In this document: positions 53,474 through 62,951 of the stretch, in pieces | Layout: each line of letters opens with the position of its first letter | Numbering within the stretch: position 1 is the first letter of the stretch | Assembly: GCF_014904745.1 (NCBI RefSeq) | Contig: NZ_JACZCS010000037.1 | Coordinates: 1 to 64,000 of the forward strand | DNA length: 64,000 bases | From: Oricola nitratireducens | GTDB taxonomy: Bacteria; Pseudomonadota; Alphaproteobacteria; Rhizobiales; Rhizobiaceae | Direction of reading: 5' to 3' | Translations under genes and position numbers: made by a program | Notes under the pieces: model-generated | What the model saw: only the letters and a program-made list of their open reading frames with translations | Databases searched by the model: none | Told to the model about the DNA's origin: nothing

Positions 53474-54367
53474 ATGCAGAAGGCCACGAGAGGCGCGCCG
53501 TCGCAGACGGTCACCGGCATCGGGCTGATGGCGGCCGGCGTCGCCTGCCTGTGCGTCAATGACGCCATCGCCAAGGCGCTGACCGCCGGCTACCTGCCGA
53601 TCCAGATCCTGTTCATCCGCAATCTCGTCGCCCTGCCGATCGCGATCCTGATCGCGTGGCGAATGGGCGGCCGCTCGGCGTTGCGGTCGCACCGGCCGGC
53701 CACCCATCTGGTGCGCGGCGCGTTGTGGATCGGCGCGGCGACGCTGTTCTTCACCGGGCTCAGCTATCTCGGGCTCGCCGAGGCGACGGTGCTGATCTTC
53801 GTGGCGCCCGTCTTCATCACCGCGCTGTCGGCGATCGTGCTCAAGGAGCATGTCGGATGGCGGCGCTGGACGGCGGTTCTCGCCGGGTTCGCCGGCGTGC
53901 TGATCGTCGTGCGCCCCGGCAGCGCCACGTTCCAGGCCGCATCGCTGTTTCCGGTGGCGACCGCCTTCCTCTATGCGGCGCTGATGATCAGCGCGCGCTG
54001 GGTCGACAGGCGCGAGTCGGTCTGGACGCTGATGCTCTACCTGACCGGGGCCGGGGCGCTGGTCAGCGCGCTGGTCGTGCCGTTTTTCTGGACGCCCGTG
54101 CGGGCCGAGGATGTGTGGCTGTTTTTCGGCATCGCGCTGTTCGGCACCGTCGGCATCACCATGATGACGCAGGCCTTCCGCTTCGCGCCGGCGGCGGTGG
54201 TCGCGCCGTTCGACTATACCGCGCTGATCTGGGCGACGCTGTTGGGCTGGCTGTTCTGGGGCGAAATCCCCGACGTGCTGACCTATGCCGGCGCGGCGGT
54301 GATCATCGCCAGCGGCGTGTTTATCGTCTGGCGGGAGAGCAAGGTGGCGACGCGCGAGGCGGGGTGA
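53474..54367 (+). CDS. EamA-family (DMT superfamily) transporter
   Basis: A 297-residue, ten-helix membrane protein started at ATG 53474 after GGGGAG. Two EamA repeats are visible: helices 1-5 with CVNDAIAKALTAGYLPIQIL and AEATVLIFVAPVFITALSAI, and helices 6-10 with APAAVVAPFDYTALIWATLL and GWLFWGEIPD, each ending at the characteristic cytoplasmic turn. Members export metabolites such as amino acids; the substrate is unknown. A palindromic repeat begins 19 bp after the stop. Confidence 0.9.
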   Translation: MQKATRGAPSQTVTGIGLMAAGVACLCVNDAIAKALTAGYLPIQILFIRNLVALPIAILIAWRMGGRSALRSHRPATHLVRGALWIGAATLFFTGLSYLGLAEATVLIFVAPVFITALSAIVLKEHVGWRRWTAVLAGFAGVLIVVRPGSATFQAASLFPVATAFLYAALMISARWVDRRESVWTLMLYLTGAGALVSALVVPFFWTPVRAEDVWLFFGIALFGTVGITMMTQAFRFAPAAVVAPFDYTALIWATLLGWLFWGEIPDVLTYAGAAVIIASGVFIVWRESKVATREAG

Positions 54368-54385
54368 GGGTGCAGTGTTGGCGGC

Positions 54386-54430
54386 CCCACGCTTCGTCAT
54401 CCTCGGGCTTGACCCGAGGATCCACGGCAA
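54386..54430 (+). repeat. Palindromic interspersed repeat, copy A
   Basis: A 45-bp element with a 9-bp perfect stem (ATCCTCGGG at 54399-54407, CCCGAGGAT at 54413-54421) and loop CTTGA. An inverted copy with about 41 of 45 matching positions lies at 54871-54916. Palindromes of this CATCCTCGGGCTTGACCCGA type are common intergenic repeats in Alphaproteobacteria. It may also end transcription of the EamA gene. Confidence 0.82.
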
Positions 54431-54459
54431 CGATGCTGAATGGAGTAGCAAGGACAGAA

Positions 54460-54798
54460 ATGGTGCGCAAAATACACTACGCTGATCGGCGCAACGAAAT
54501 AATTGCGATACTCCAGCAATGTGCAAACGAAGGTCGCACAATCACCTACGGCGAGCTGGGTGAGGCGCTGGGTATCCCGCCACGGGGGCCTTGGAAACCT
54601 ATTCTTGACGATATCTCGAGGGGAGAGACAGCGGAAGGCCGGCCGGACATCTCCTATCTCGTAGTGTCAAAGAGAAATGGCTTGCCTGGACAGATTGGAT
54701 TCGAGGCGGCCAAACCGCCCACAGACCAGCAGCGACGTTTGGCGGATAAGACAATATCCGAAGTCTTCAACCACTATCGGGGCGGTAGCCGCCAGTGA
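54460..54798 (+). CDS. Small winged-helix-like protein, resembles alkyltransferase DNA-binding domain
   Basis: A 112-residue protein started at ATG 54460 after AAGGA at ideal spacing. GRTITYGELGEALGIPPR (25-42) and ISYLVVSKRNGLPGQIGFEA (64-83) resemble in order and spacing the winged-helix DNA-binding domain of O6-alkylguanine alkyltransferases and ATL proteins (TYGxxA...G, then VVxxxGxLP), but the catalytic PCHR motif is absent. I treat this as a structural resemblance, not an identification. Base composition is lower in GC than the flanks, and the gene lies between inverted copies of a palindromic repeat. It converges with the DUF2971 gene. Confidence 0.68.
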   Translation: MVRKIHYADRRNEIIAILQQCANEGRTITYGELGEALGIPPRGPWKPILDDISRGETAEGRPDISYLVVSKRNGLPGQIGFEAAKPPTDQQRRLADKTISEVFNHYRGGSRQ

Positions 54799-54870
54799 CA
54801 GAACAGGTTGATCGAGGCGATGAACCCGGACTGGAACGATCTTTATCTGGTGTTGGGTAACTGAATTTCC

Positions 54871-54916
54871 TTGGCCGTGGGTCTTCGGGTCAAGCCCGAG
54901 GATGACGGAGTGTGGG
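54871..54916 (-). repeat. Palindromic interspersed repeat, copy B (inverted)
   Basis: Inverted counterpart of copy A; the stem has one mismatch pair region (GTCTTCGGG against CCCGAGGAT). With copy A it brackets the gene at 54460-54798. Confidence 0.8.
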
Positions 54917-54968
54917 TCAGATGTAGTGGCTAATCGTCAGCATCTGCATTCAATAGGTTGCATCACCT

Positions 54969-55928
54969 CTATTGAGGTGTCGGACGAAATGGAATCTTCG
55001 ACGAGCGGACCTTCCTGACTAATTCGGGTCTGCCGAGCAGTTGCAACATTCTCTTGAAAGAACTTTCGGCAAGCTTTGATGCCCCCGTGGGGCCGAGAAG
55101 CAATGAGTGAATGATATTCTCAAATACAAAATTGTCGGCTGTCACGCCTGGCATTGCCTCAATTTTAAGGCGCATTTTGGGTTCGATGCCTCGGGGACCG
55201 TGGTGATAGCCGATCATAGGCACTAGAATTTTCTCTTTATCTTCAGACGGCAAGTATACTATACGCCATTCGTTTTCTTCTGCAAATCCAATATGTTTAG
55301 TGAATATAGAATATAATAAAATGCGTTGAAAAAATGAAAATGCGGCGAGATAAATATAACGTCGTTCCCACTCTATTTTGGAAATTATTGAGCAAAAATA
55401 ATTCACACGAGCAGATAGGTAATCTACTCTGTCTTTTGTTGATGCGTAATGAACTGGTGCAAGCGTGAGCGGGCTTCCTTGCAGGGCGGTAAGCTCACTG
55501 CTGTCGAAAATCAATGCGATGCCTTTTCCATTGTGCCCATACCCTCGCCACATTGAAAGGATGCCATCTTCGTCCTCTCTATTTTGCATGGAGAGGCACG
55601 CGACAAATACATTTAACGCTTCTTCTTGTTCAAATCTATCGTAATATCCTAGAAAATTGGATATGAATTCAAAATATAGATCGCTATCTGCGAAGGCGGA
55701 TTTGAGTTCTGTAGACTCCTCTATAAGTTTCTTTCCCATCTCTAGCCCGAACGATAGTTCCTCGTAATCGTTCATAAATAACGGATTGGAGAGCCATATC
55801 TCGCTATTCCTAAGAATGCTCTCCCCAACTTCTAGAGAGGTGTAGTGGGCCAAAATTGGGCGCTGTGTTGGGAAATGTATATTTGGATCTATATCATCAT
55901 AGATCTTTCGTACTTTTCCCAAGATCAT
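54969..55928 (-). CDS. DUF2971 domain-containing protein
   Basis: A 319-residue cytoplasmic protein. I start it at ATG 55928 (MILGKVRKIYDD) after AAAAGG; GTG 55955 would add nine residues but its GAGGA abuts the start. The DUF2971 core is clear: AHYTSLEVGESILRNSEIWL (27-46), NPLFMNDYEELSFG, SMWRGYGHNGKGIALIFD and FAEENEWRIVY. The HYT...ILxxxxIWLSN layout and late Glu recall ADP-ribosyltransferase-fold domains, but this is only a suggestion. The gene is much more AT-rich than its surroundings, with runs such as AATATAGAATATAATAAAA, a sign of horizontal transfer. Function unknown. Confidence 0.85.
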   Translation of the reverse strand: MILGKVRKIYDDIDPNIHFPTQRPILAHYTSLEVGESILRNSEIWLSNPLFMNDYEELSFGLEMGKKLIEESTELKSAFADSDLYFEFISNFLGYYDRFEQEEALNVFVACLSMQNREDEDGILSMWRGYGHNGKGIALIFDSSELTALQGSPLTLAPVHYASTKDRVDYLSARVNYFCSIISKIEWERRYIYLAAFSFFQRILLYSIFTKHIGFAEENEWRIVYLPSEDKEKILVPMIGYHHGPRGIEPKMRLKIEAMPGVTADNFVFENIIHSLLLGPTGASKLAESSFKRMLQLLGRPELVRKVRSSKIPFRPTPQ

Positions 55929-55983
55929 TTCGGCCTTTTGGTCTGTCAAAGGCACTCCTCACGAGGAACGGTCTGAAAGCAAT

Positions 55984-56005
55984 CAGCCCGGGTTGCCCCG
56001 GGCTG
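55984..56005 (-). terminator. Hairpin after nrdJ, probable terminator
   Basis: A perfect 9-bp stem (CAGCCCGGG at 55984-55992 with CCCGGGCTG at 55997-56005) and 4-nt loop; on the minus strand it is followed by ATTGCTTTC, a poor T-run. It separates nrdJ from the downstream DUF2971 gene. Confidence 0.6.
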
Positions 56006-56026
56006 CGATTATTATACCCTAGAACC

Positions 56027-59000
56027 TCAACTACACCCTGACGTGCTCCCACACGTGTCGCACTTCAAACACGTGCCGTTCCTCACCATGGTGAAGTTGG
56101 AGCATTCCGGGCACATGTCGCCGGTATAGCCCTGCATCATCGCCTTCATGCGGCGGTCGGCCTCGATCTTCTTGAGCTCGGCCTGCGCCTCGCGCTCGGA
56201 GACCGGCGACAGGCCGGTGGCTTCGGCCCTGGCGGCCTCGGCTTCCGTCACCGCCCCGGTTTCGGCCTGGAAGTCGGCCTGGCGCTCCTCGTAGTCGCGC
56301 TTGAAGGCCGAGGTTTCCTCGAACAGTTCGGAGACCGGCTTGGCGGCAAGCGACGACTTGGCCGAGACGCCGGCGACCGCCGTCACGGTGTTGACGTTGG
56401 AGGCCTTGGGCGCGGTGGCCTTGGCCGGGACGCCGCCGGCCGAGCCGGCCGGCGCATCCGACTTGCCGGAGACGACGGAGAGCTTGTGGCCGCGGGTCAG
56501 GCCGCTGGACACCGGCGTCTTGCCGTCGGCGATGCCCTTGCCGAGCGTCGTCGTCGAGAATTCCGACTGGTCGACATGGGCGAGGTCGTGGCGGCCGAGA
56601 TAGGAGATCGCCAGTTCGCGGAAGACATAGTCGAGGATCGACGTCGCCGACTTGATGGCGTCGTTGCCCTGGACCATGCCGGCCGGCTCGAACTTGGTGA
56701 AGACGAAGGCGTCGACATATTCCTCCAGCGGCACGCCGTATTGCAGGCCGAGCGACACCGAGATGGCGAAGTTGTTGATCAGCGCCCGGAGCGTCGAGCC
56801 TTCCTTGTTCATGTCGAGGAAGATCTCGCCGAGGCGGCCGTCGTCATATTCGCCGGTGCGCAGGAACACCGTGTGGCCGCCGATCTTGGCCTTCTGGGTG
56901 TAGCCCTTGCGGCGCGTCGGCAGTTTCTCCTGCTCGCGCACGACCTTCTCGATCACGCGCTCGACGATGCGCTCGGTGATCTCCATGGCGCGCTGTGCTG
57001 CGGGCGCCTCGGCGATCGCCTCGACCACGTCGTCCTCGTCCTCGTCGTCCTCGATCAGCGAGGCGTTGAGCGGCTGCGACAGTTTCGAGCCGTCGCGATA
57101 GAGCGCGTTGGCCTTGAGAGCGAGCTTCCAGGACAGCATGTAGGCCTGCTTGCACTCGTCGACGGTCGCATCGTTGGGCATGTTGATCGTCTTGGAGATG
57201 GCGCCCGAGATGAAGGGCTGGGCGGCGGCCATCATGCGGATATGGCTGTCGACCGAGAGATAGCGCTTGCCGACCTTGCCGCAGGGATTGGCGCAATCGA
57301 AGACCGCGTAATCCGCTTCCTTGAGGTGCGGCGCGCCTTCCAGCGTCATCGCCCCGCAGATGTGGATATTGGCGGCCTCGATGTCCTTCTTCGAAAAGCC
57401 CAGATGGATGAGCAGGTCGAAGGCGGGATCGGAGAGCTTCTCCTCGGGGATCATCAGCGCGGCCATCTGCTCGTCGCCGATGGTCCAGCGGTTGAAGACG
57501 AACTTGATGTCGAAGGCCGATTTCAGCGAGGAATTGATCTTGTCGATCGTCGCCTCGGAGAAGCCCTTGGCGCGCAGCGTCGTCGGATTGATGGCCGGCG
57601 CCTGGTCGAGCGTGCCATGGCCGACGGCATAGGCCTCGATCTCGGCGATCTCGTGCTCGGCATAGCCCAGCGTGCGCAAGGCTTCCGGCACGGCGCGGTT
57701 GATGATCTTGAAGTAGCCGCCGCCGGCGAGCTTCTTGAACTTGACCAGCGCGAAATCGGGCTCGATGCCGGTGGTGTCGCAGTCCATGACGAGGCCGATC
57801 GTGCCGGTCGGCGCGATGACGGTGGCCTGGGCGTTGCGGTAGCCGTTCTTGCTCCCGAGCTCGATCGCCTTGTCCCAGGCGGCCCTGGCGTGGGCGATCA
57901 TCTCGGCGTCCGGGCAGTCGGAGGCCTTGAGCGGCACCGGATTGACGGCGAGATCCTCGTAGCCCTGCGCCTCGCCATAGGCGGCGCGGCGATGGTTCTT
58001 CATGACACGCAGCATGTTCTTGGCGTTCGGCTTGTAGCCGGGGAAGGGGCCGAGCTCGCCGGCCATTTCGGCCGAGGTCGCATAGGCGATGCCGGTCATG
58101 ATCGCGGTCAGCGCGCCGCAGATGGCGCGGCCCTCGTCGCTGTCATAGGGAATGCCAGAGGTCATCAGCAGGCCGCCGATATTGGCGTAGCCGAGGCCGA
58201 GCGTGCGGTACTTGTAGGACAGTTCCGCGATGCGCTTCGACGGGAACTGCGCCATCATGACGGAGACTTCCAGCACGATCGTCCACAGCCGCACGGTGTG
58301 CTCGTAGGCGGCGATGTCGAACTTGCCGGACTTCACGTCGCGGTACTGCAGCAGGTTGACCGAGGCCAGGTTGCAGGCCGTGTCGTCGAGGAACATGTAT
58401 TCCGAGCACGGATTGGAGGCGCGGATTGGGCCTTCCGCCGGGCAGGTGTGCCAGTCGTTCATCGTGGTGTTGAAGTGGATGCCCGGATCGGCCGACGCCC
58501 AGGCGGCGTAGCCGACGCGCTCCCACAATTCGCGGGCAGCAACCGTCTTGGCGACCTTGCCGTCGCGGCGGTTGATCAGGTTCCACTCGCCATCGCTCTC
58601 GACGGCGCGCAGGAACTCGTCCTTGACCGAGATCGAGTTGTTGGAGTTCTGGCCGGAGACGGTCAGATAGGCCTCGGAATCCCAGTCGGTGTCGTAGGTC
58701 TTGAACTCGATGTCGGTGTAGCCCTGACGCGCGAACTGGATCACCCGCTTGATGTAGTTCTCGGGCACCATCGCCTTCTTGGCGGCCTTGATCTCGCGCT
58801 TGAGCGCCGGGTTCTTGCCCGGATCGAAGCAGTCGTCATTGTCGGCCTCGCAATTGACGCAGGCCTTCATGACGGCGGTCATGTGCTTCTTGACGGTCTT
58901 GGAGCCGGTGACGAGGGCGGCGACCTTCTGCTCCTCGTTGACCTTCCAGTCGATATATTGCTCGATATCGGGGTGGTCGATGTCGACGACGACCATCTTG

Positions 59001-59833
59001 GCGGCGCGGCGCGTGGTGCCGCCCGACTTGATGGCGCCGGCGGCGCGGTCGCCGATCTTCAGGAAGCTCATCAGGCCTGACGACTTGCCGCCGCCCGACA
59101 GGCGCTCGCCTTCGCCGCGCAGCTGCGAGAAGTTGGAGCCGGTGCCGGAACCGTATTTGAACAGGCGCGCCTCGCGGACCCACAGATCCATGATGCCGCC
59201 GTCATTGACGAGGTCGTCGCCGACCGACTGGATGAAGCAGGCATGCGGCTGCGGATGCTCGTAGGCCGAATCGGATTTCTTCAGCTTGCCGGTGAAGGGG
59301 TCGACATAGAAATGGCCCTGGCCGGGGCCGTCGATGCCATAGGCCCAGTGCAGGCCGGTGTTGAACCATTGCGGCGAGTTGGGCGCGACGCGCTGGGTGG
59401 CGAGCATGTAGCAGAGCTCGTCGAAGAAGGTGCGGGCGTCGTCCTCGGAGTCGAAATAGCCGCCTTTCCAGCCCCAGTAGGTCCAGGTGCCGGCGAGCCG
59501 GTCGAAGACCTGGCGGGCGTCGATCTCGGAGCCGAAACGCTCGTCCTCGGGGAGCTTGGCGAGCGCCTTTTCGTCGGGCTCAGAGCGCCACAGCCAGGAC
59601 GGGACGGAATTCTCCTCGACCTTTTTCAGCCGCGCGGGAACGCCTGCCTTGCGGAAATATTTCTGGGCAAGGATGTCTGCCGCCACCTGGCTGAACTGCG
59701 AGGGCACGTCGATGTCTTCCAAGCGGAACACGATGGACCCGTTCGGGTTCCTGATCTCGCTCGTGGCCTTGCGGAAGGCGATTTCGGCGTAGGGTGACTG
59801 ACCTTCTTTGGTAAACCGGCGTTCAATGCGCAT
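56027..59833 (-). CDS. nrdJ: Vitamin B12-dependent (class II) ribonucleoside-diphosphate reductase
   Basis: A 1268-residue adenosylcobalamin-dependent enzyme that makes deoxyribonucleotides without needing oxygen. Start ATG 59833 ([17 protein letters not shown]) has AAGG nine bases upstream. [56 protein letters not shown] (first active-site Cys region), and [23 protein letters not shown] are core segments of long class II reductases; the C-terminus ends in a cysteine-rich zinc-ribbon-like [21 protein letters not shown] region for redox relay. NrdR-like boxes lie upstream (see separate entries). No ATP-cone at the N-terminus is recognised. Confidence 0.96.
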   Translation of the reverse strand: MRIERRFTKEGQSPYAEIAFRKATSEIRNPNGSIVFRLEDIDVPSQFSQVAADILAQKYFRKAGVPARLKKVEENSVPSWLWRSEPDEKALAKLPEDERFGSEIDARQVFDRLAGTWTYWGWKGGYFDSEDDARTFFDELCYMLATQRVAPNSPQWFNTGLHWAYGIDGPGQGHFYVDPFTGKLKKSDSAYEHPQPHACFIQSVGDDLVNDGGIMDLWVREARLFKYGSGTGSNFSQLRGEGERLSGGGKSSGLMSFLKIGDRAAGAIKSGGTTRRAAKMVVVDIDHPDIEQYIDWKVNEEQKVAALVTGSKTVKKHMTAVMKACVNCEADNDDCFDPGKNPALKREIKAAKKAMVPENYIKRVIQFARQGYTDIEFKTYDTDWDSEAYLTVSGQNSNNSISVKDEFLRAVESDGEWNLINRRDGKVAKTVAARELWERVGYAAWASADPGIHFNTTMNDWHTCPAEGPIRASNPCSEYMFLDDTACNLASVNLLQYRDVKSGKFDIAAYEHTVRLWTIVLEVSVMMAQFPSKRIAELSYKYRTLGLGYANIGGLLMTSGIPYDSDEGRAICGALTAIMTGIAYATSAEMAGELGPFPGYKPNAKNMLRVMKNHRRAAYGEAQGYEDLAVNPVPLKASDCPDAEMIAHARAAWDKAIELGSKNGYRNAQATVIAPTGTIGLVMDCDTTGIEPDFALVKFKKLAGGGYFKIINRAVPEALRTLGYAEHEIAEIEAYAVGHGTLDQAPAINPTTLRAKGFSEATIDKINSSLKSAFDIKFVFNRWTIGDEQMAALMIPEEKLSDPAFDLLIHLGFSKKDIEAANIHICGAMTLEGAPHLKEADYAVFDCANPCGKVGKRYLSVDSHIRMMAAAQPFISGAISKTINMPNDATVDECKQAYMLSWKLALKANALYRDGSKLSQPLNASLIEDDEDEDDVVEAIAEAPAAQRAMEITERIVERVIEKVVREQEKLPTRRKGYTQKAKIGGHTVFLRTGEYDDGRLGEIFLDMNKEGSTLRALINNFAISVSLGLQYGVPLEEYVDAFVFTKFEPAGMVQGNDAIKSATSILDYVFRELAISYLGRHDLAHVDQSEFSTTTLGKGIADGKTPVSSGLTRGHKLSVVSGKSDAPAGSAGGVPAKATAPKASNVNTVTAVAGVSAKSSLAAKPVSELFEETSAFKRDYEERQADFQAETGAVTEAEAARAEATGLSPVSEREAQAELKKIEADRRMKAMMQGYTGDMCPECSNFTMVRNGTCLKCDTCGSTSGCS

Positions 59834-59850
59834 GGTCTCTAACCTTCGTC

Positions 59851-59866
59851 CCTCTATATATAGTGT
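59851..59866 (-). promoter_or_regulatory. NrdR-box-like site at the start of nrdJ
   Basis: CCTCTATATATAGTGT matches the NrdR consensus acaCwAtATaTwGtgt at 14 of 16 positions. It begins 18 bp before the nrdJ ATG, overlapping the leader next to the ribosome-binding site, and is not paired with another box nearby. Confidence 0.55.
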
Positions 59867-60047
59867 GTCTGCATCTCCGGCAAAAGCCGATATTGCGGCA
59901 CACGCGTTCCCGTTCGGGCCGTTCGTACGGCCCGGTCCCACTCCGCTGGCGCAAGAGCATGTCCCTTCGGACGAATTCTTACGCGCAACACATACTTAAA
60001 TTGAAAGCCGCCCGGTTTTTTCGGCGAACCGATTCCGTTTGGAGCGG

Positions 60048-60063
60048 TCACCTTATGTTGTGT
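60048..60063 (-). promoter_or_regulatory. Weaker NrdR-box-like site of an upstream pair
   Basis: TCACCTTATGTTGTGT matches 12 of 16 consensus positions. Its centre is 31 bp from that of the box at 60079-60094, the usual spacing of NrdR operator pairs. Confidence 0.5.
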
Positions 60064-60078
60064 CAAAATTGGACGCAA

Positions 60079-60094
60079 ACACTAAATATAGTAT
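60079..60094 (-). promoter_or_regulatory. NrdR-box-like site of an upstream pair
   Basis: ACACTAAATATAGTAT matches 14 of 16 positions of the NrdR consensus, which supports regulation of nrdJ by the dATP/ATP-sensing repressor NrdR. If the promoter overlaps the pair, the nrdJ transcript has a leader of roughly 200 nt. Confidence 0.62.
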
Positions 60095-61034
60095 TAACAG
60101 CCTCTTTTCACACCTTATCGACCGACCGGCCAAACCCCCTCACGCGCACGCAGCTTCCCTGTCCCGCGGAGAGTACGAAACCCCGGCCGCCGGGCCGAAA
60201 ACACAGATGAAATTGAAAAGCGCCGGCAGAAAAGAAACATTCCGGCACGGTGACTCGTGTCACGCTCAGGTCATAAAAGGCGACTCGGGCCAGCCGGTCA
60301 AGGGCTAGGTTTCCTCAAAAGCGTTAACGCAATATGTTGTGGGTGAGTGTGTGGAAGCTGGGGATAACCTGCTCGGCGGGGTTTGCCCGCAAAACAGGCG
60401 GTTTTCCGTGGCGCGGTGGCCTGACGGTATTGCCGCGCGACGCCGCGCTTGCGGCGAAAAATCTCTGCTGGCGGACGATTTTCGGGATTGGCGAGGCGGT
60501 ACGGCGGACCGGAGACGGCATGATCGGCGCCGCCCGCCGATGACGCGAAATTGCCCGACGCAACTTTCGCCGTGATCTGCGGGCGGTCCTGGCGATGGGG
60601 CCCCGGCTGTGGATATCGTCGCGGTCAGCGAGCACGCGCCGGTCCCGAGATGGCTCATATATGCGCTCGTCGGCGATCGCCGTGACGTTGTCAGGATTTT
60701 CAGCCGGGCGCGACCCGCCGTTGCCGACCGGAAAATACAACCTTCGGTGCGTGCCGGTGGCCCGGCCTCTCCTGCTTTTTCCAGGCGCCAAAAACTGATT
60801 TCTTCCGTTGCGTCGCTTGTATGGGCCGGGGTAATTGTCTGATTTCATTATAAAAATTATCCCTTCACCGGTTTTTAACGGGTCGGACGGTCTGCTGAAC
60901 CAACGCGCATCGGCACCTCGCCGACCGGCCCATGACAGGCCCTTCCACTTCAGCGTGCATGTTTTTCAGAAAACTGGGATCGGTCCGCGCCTGTTCATGG
61001 CTGCCCGACCGATTGCGAGGGGGCAATCCGGTTA

Positions 61035-62906
61035 ATGTTCGAGAAACTCAACAAGCTGTCGCTCACCGCCAAGATTGCAGCTTTCATGATCGCGGTGAAC
61101 CTTTGCGGTATCGCCGTTCTGGCAGGATATACGTGGACCACCGAGACGCGCTCGTCGATTGCCAATGCGGTCGACAAATGGTCGCGTGACACCGAACAAT
61201 TCGCAACGCTGGCTGCCGGCGGCATCAAGTGGGGCAAGGCCGAGGTCATTCAGGACGCCTATGCCCTGTTCCGCGACGACGCATCCCTGAACATGGTGCA
61301 GTTCGCCGCGTTCAACCGTGACGGCAAGATGGTCGACAGCTGGACCCGCGACGGCGCGGATGCCGTGCTGAGCGACAGCCAGATCGCCGAACTCTCGAAA
61401 CAGACCATGGCGGATCCGAAAACGGCTACCGAACTTGGCGACGGTGTCGCATCCGTTGTCGTGCCGCTGCCGAAGAATGCCGCCGGCGAAAACACCGGCC
61501 TTGTGCTGACCGTCTGGACCACCGCGCCGATCTACACGGCGGCGGAGTGGAACGCCGTCATGTTGTTCGCGATCCAGAGCGTGATCGTGGCCGTCGGTTT
61601 CGGCCTGCTGCTGGTGGTGATGCGCCGCCTGATCGGAACGCCGCTCAACACGATTTCCGCGAGCATCGGCCGCATGCAGGAGGGTGATTTCCAGTCGGAG
61701 GTACCGTTCCAGACGAAGGGCGACGAGATCGGCTTCGTGGCCCGCGCGCTGGAAACCTTCCGTGGCGAGTTCATCGCCAAGCAGGAAGAGGGCCGCCTTG
61801 CCGAGGAACAGCGCCAGAGCTTCGAGGCCGAAAGGTCGCAGAACGCGGAACGCACGGTTGCCGCCGCCGAAGCGCAGGCAAGCGCGGTGAGCCGCGTCGC
61901 CGAAGCGCTCGAACAGCTCGCCGACGGCGATTTCACCTGCCACCTCGACGATCTCGGTCCCGAGTTCGAGAAACTCGCCACCGACTTCAACCGGATGGTG
62001 GAAGCCGTTTCGGCAACGCTGGCCGATGTCCGCGCGGCGTCCGAAGCCGTGGATACCGGCTCGGTCGAACTGGCGAACTCCGCCGACACACTGGCCACGC
62101 GCACCGAGCAGACGGCCGCGTCGCTGGAAGAAACCGCGGCGGCTCTCCACGAGATGACGTCGACCGTCAAGCAGTCTTCCGAGCGTGCGGAGGAAGCCGG
62201 CACGATGGTCATGAAGGCGAAGCAGGATGCCTCATCTTCGGCCGCCGTCGTGCGCGACGCGATCGGAGCCATGGACCGGATCCAGCAGTCGGCCGGAAAG
62301 ATCGGCCAGATTATCACGGTCATCGACGAGATCGCGTTCCAGACGAACCTCCTGGCGCTCAACGCCGGTGTCGAGGCAGCGCGCGCCGGCGAGGCGGGCG
62401 CCGGCTTTGCCGTCGTCGCCCAGGAAGTGCGCGAACTGGCCCAGCGGTCGGCCGCCGCCGCCAAGGAGATCTCGCAGCTGATCGGCGAATCCGGCCGCGA
62501 GGTGGAGTCGGGCGTCCAGCTGGTCAACCAGACGGGCGAGTCGCTTCTGTCCATCGAGACGCAGGTGAACGACATCACCGACCGCATCGAGACGATCATC
62601 AGCGGTTATCGCGAGCAGTCGACCGGCCTCGACGAGATCAACACCGCGGTCGTCAGCATGGACCAGACGACGCAGCAGAACGCGGCAATGGTCGAGGAGA
62701 CCAACGCGGCCTGCCAGGAACTGCGTGCCCAGGGCGGCAAGCTGAACAAGATCGTCGCACGGTTCCGTATCGCGGGAGCGCAACCGGCGCGGGAAGTGCC
62801 GGAGGAAACTCCGGCTGCCCCGCCGCGGCCTGCAAGGGCAAAGATTCCGGCCGTTTCCGGCAACACGGCGCTCGCCGTGGATCCGAGCGACTGGGAGGAG
62901 TTCTGA
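61035..62906 (+). CDS. Methyl-accepting chemotaxis protein
   Basis: A 623-residue transmembrane chemoreceptor. Helix 1 (about 13-33) and helix 2 (about 172-195) enclose a periplasmic domain of about 140 residues with a Cache-like feel ([26 protein letters not shown]). A HAMP domain (about 196-250, [18 protein letters not shown]) and a second HAMP-like segment (about 290-335, [16 protein letters not shown]) lead to the signalling domain, whose hairpin tip reads [20 protein letters not shown], the most conserved MCP sequence. The C-terminus WEEF resembles the CheR/CheB-binding pentapeptide. The gene for a secreted Cache-like protein follows 45 bp downstream. Confidence 0.95.
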   Translation: MFEKLNKLSLTAKIAAFMIAVNLCGIAVLAGYTWTTETRSSIANAVDKWSRDTEQFATLAAGGIKWGKAEVIQDAYALFRDDASLNMVQFAAFNRDGKMVDSWTRDGADAVLSDSQIAELSKQTMADPKTATELGDGVASVVVPLPKNAAGENTGLVLTVWTTAPIYTAAEWNAVMLFAIQSVIVAVGFGLLLVVMRRLIGTPLNTISASIGRMQEGDFQSEVPFQTKGDEIGFVARALETFRGEFIAKQEEGRLAEEQRQSFEAERSQNAERTVAAAEAQASAVSRVAEALEQLADGDFTCHLDDLGPEFEKLATDFNRMVEAVSATLADVRAASEAVDTGSVELANSADTLATRTEQTAASLEETAAALHEMTSTVKQSSERAEEAGTMVMKAKQDASSSAAVVRDAIGAMDRIQQSAGKIGQIITVIDEIAFQTNLLALNAGVEAARAGEAGAGFAVVAQEVRELAQRSAAAAKEISQLIGESGREVESGVQLVNQTGESLLSIETQVNDITDRIETIISGYREQSTGLDEINTAVVSMDQTTQQNAAMVEETNAACQELRAQGGKLNKIVARFRIAGAQPAREVPEETPAAPPRPARAKIPAVSGNTALAVDPSDWEEF

Positions 62907-62951
62907 TCCACTCCGGGTCGGACACAACAATAATAAACCGAGGAGAAAACA

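Larger units (their letters stand above)
59834..61034. other. 1.2-kb region between nrdJ and the chemoreceptor gene, no convincing gene
   Basis: Besides the NrdR-like boxes, I find no supported coding sequence. The longest frame (minus strand, 60324-60848) is Arg/Pro-rich, lacks a ribosome-binding site and resembles no family. Small hairpins occur (GTGAC-TCGT-GTCAC at 60250-60263). An AT-rich stretch at about 60841-60862 upstream of the chemoreceptor may be part of its promoter. No B12-box sequence of a cobalamin riboswitch is seen. A non-coding RNA is possible but not demonstrable. Confidence 0.5.

Noticed and set aside
52019-54541. Apparent 840-residue protein covering the MHS transporter and the region upstream
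   Set aside because: Only the last 437 residues are a real transporter; the upstream half is antisense to the EamA gene and is rich in Arg, Asp, Gln and His as expected of a shadow frame.
54386-54916. Insertion sequence bounded by the inverted repeats
   Set aside because: The enclosed gene is not a transposase, there are no target-site duplications visible, and the repeats are themselves palindromes of a common intergenic type.
59867-60047. Cobalamin riboswitch in the nrdJ leader
   Set aside because: No B12-box-like conserved sequence on the minus strand; NrdR-like sites explain regulation better.
60324-60848. 174-codon minus-strand frame in the nrdJ-chemoreceptor gap
   Set aside because: Arg/Pro-rich composition typical of non-coding GC-rich DNA, no ribosome-binding site and no recognisable domain.
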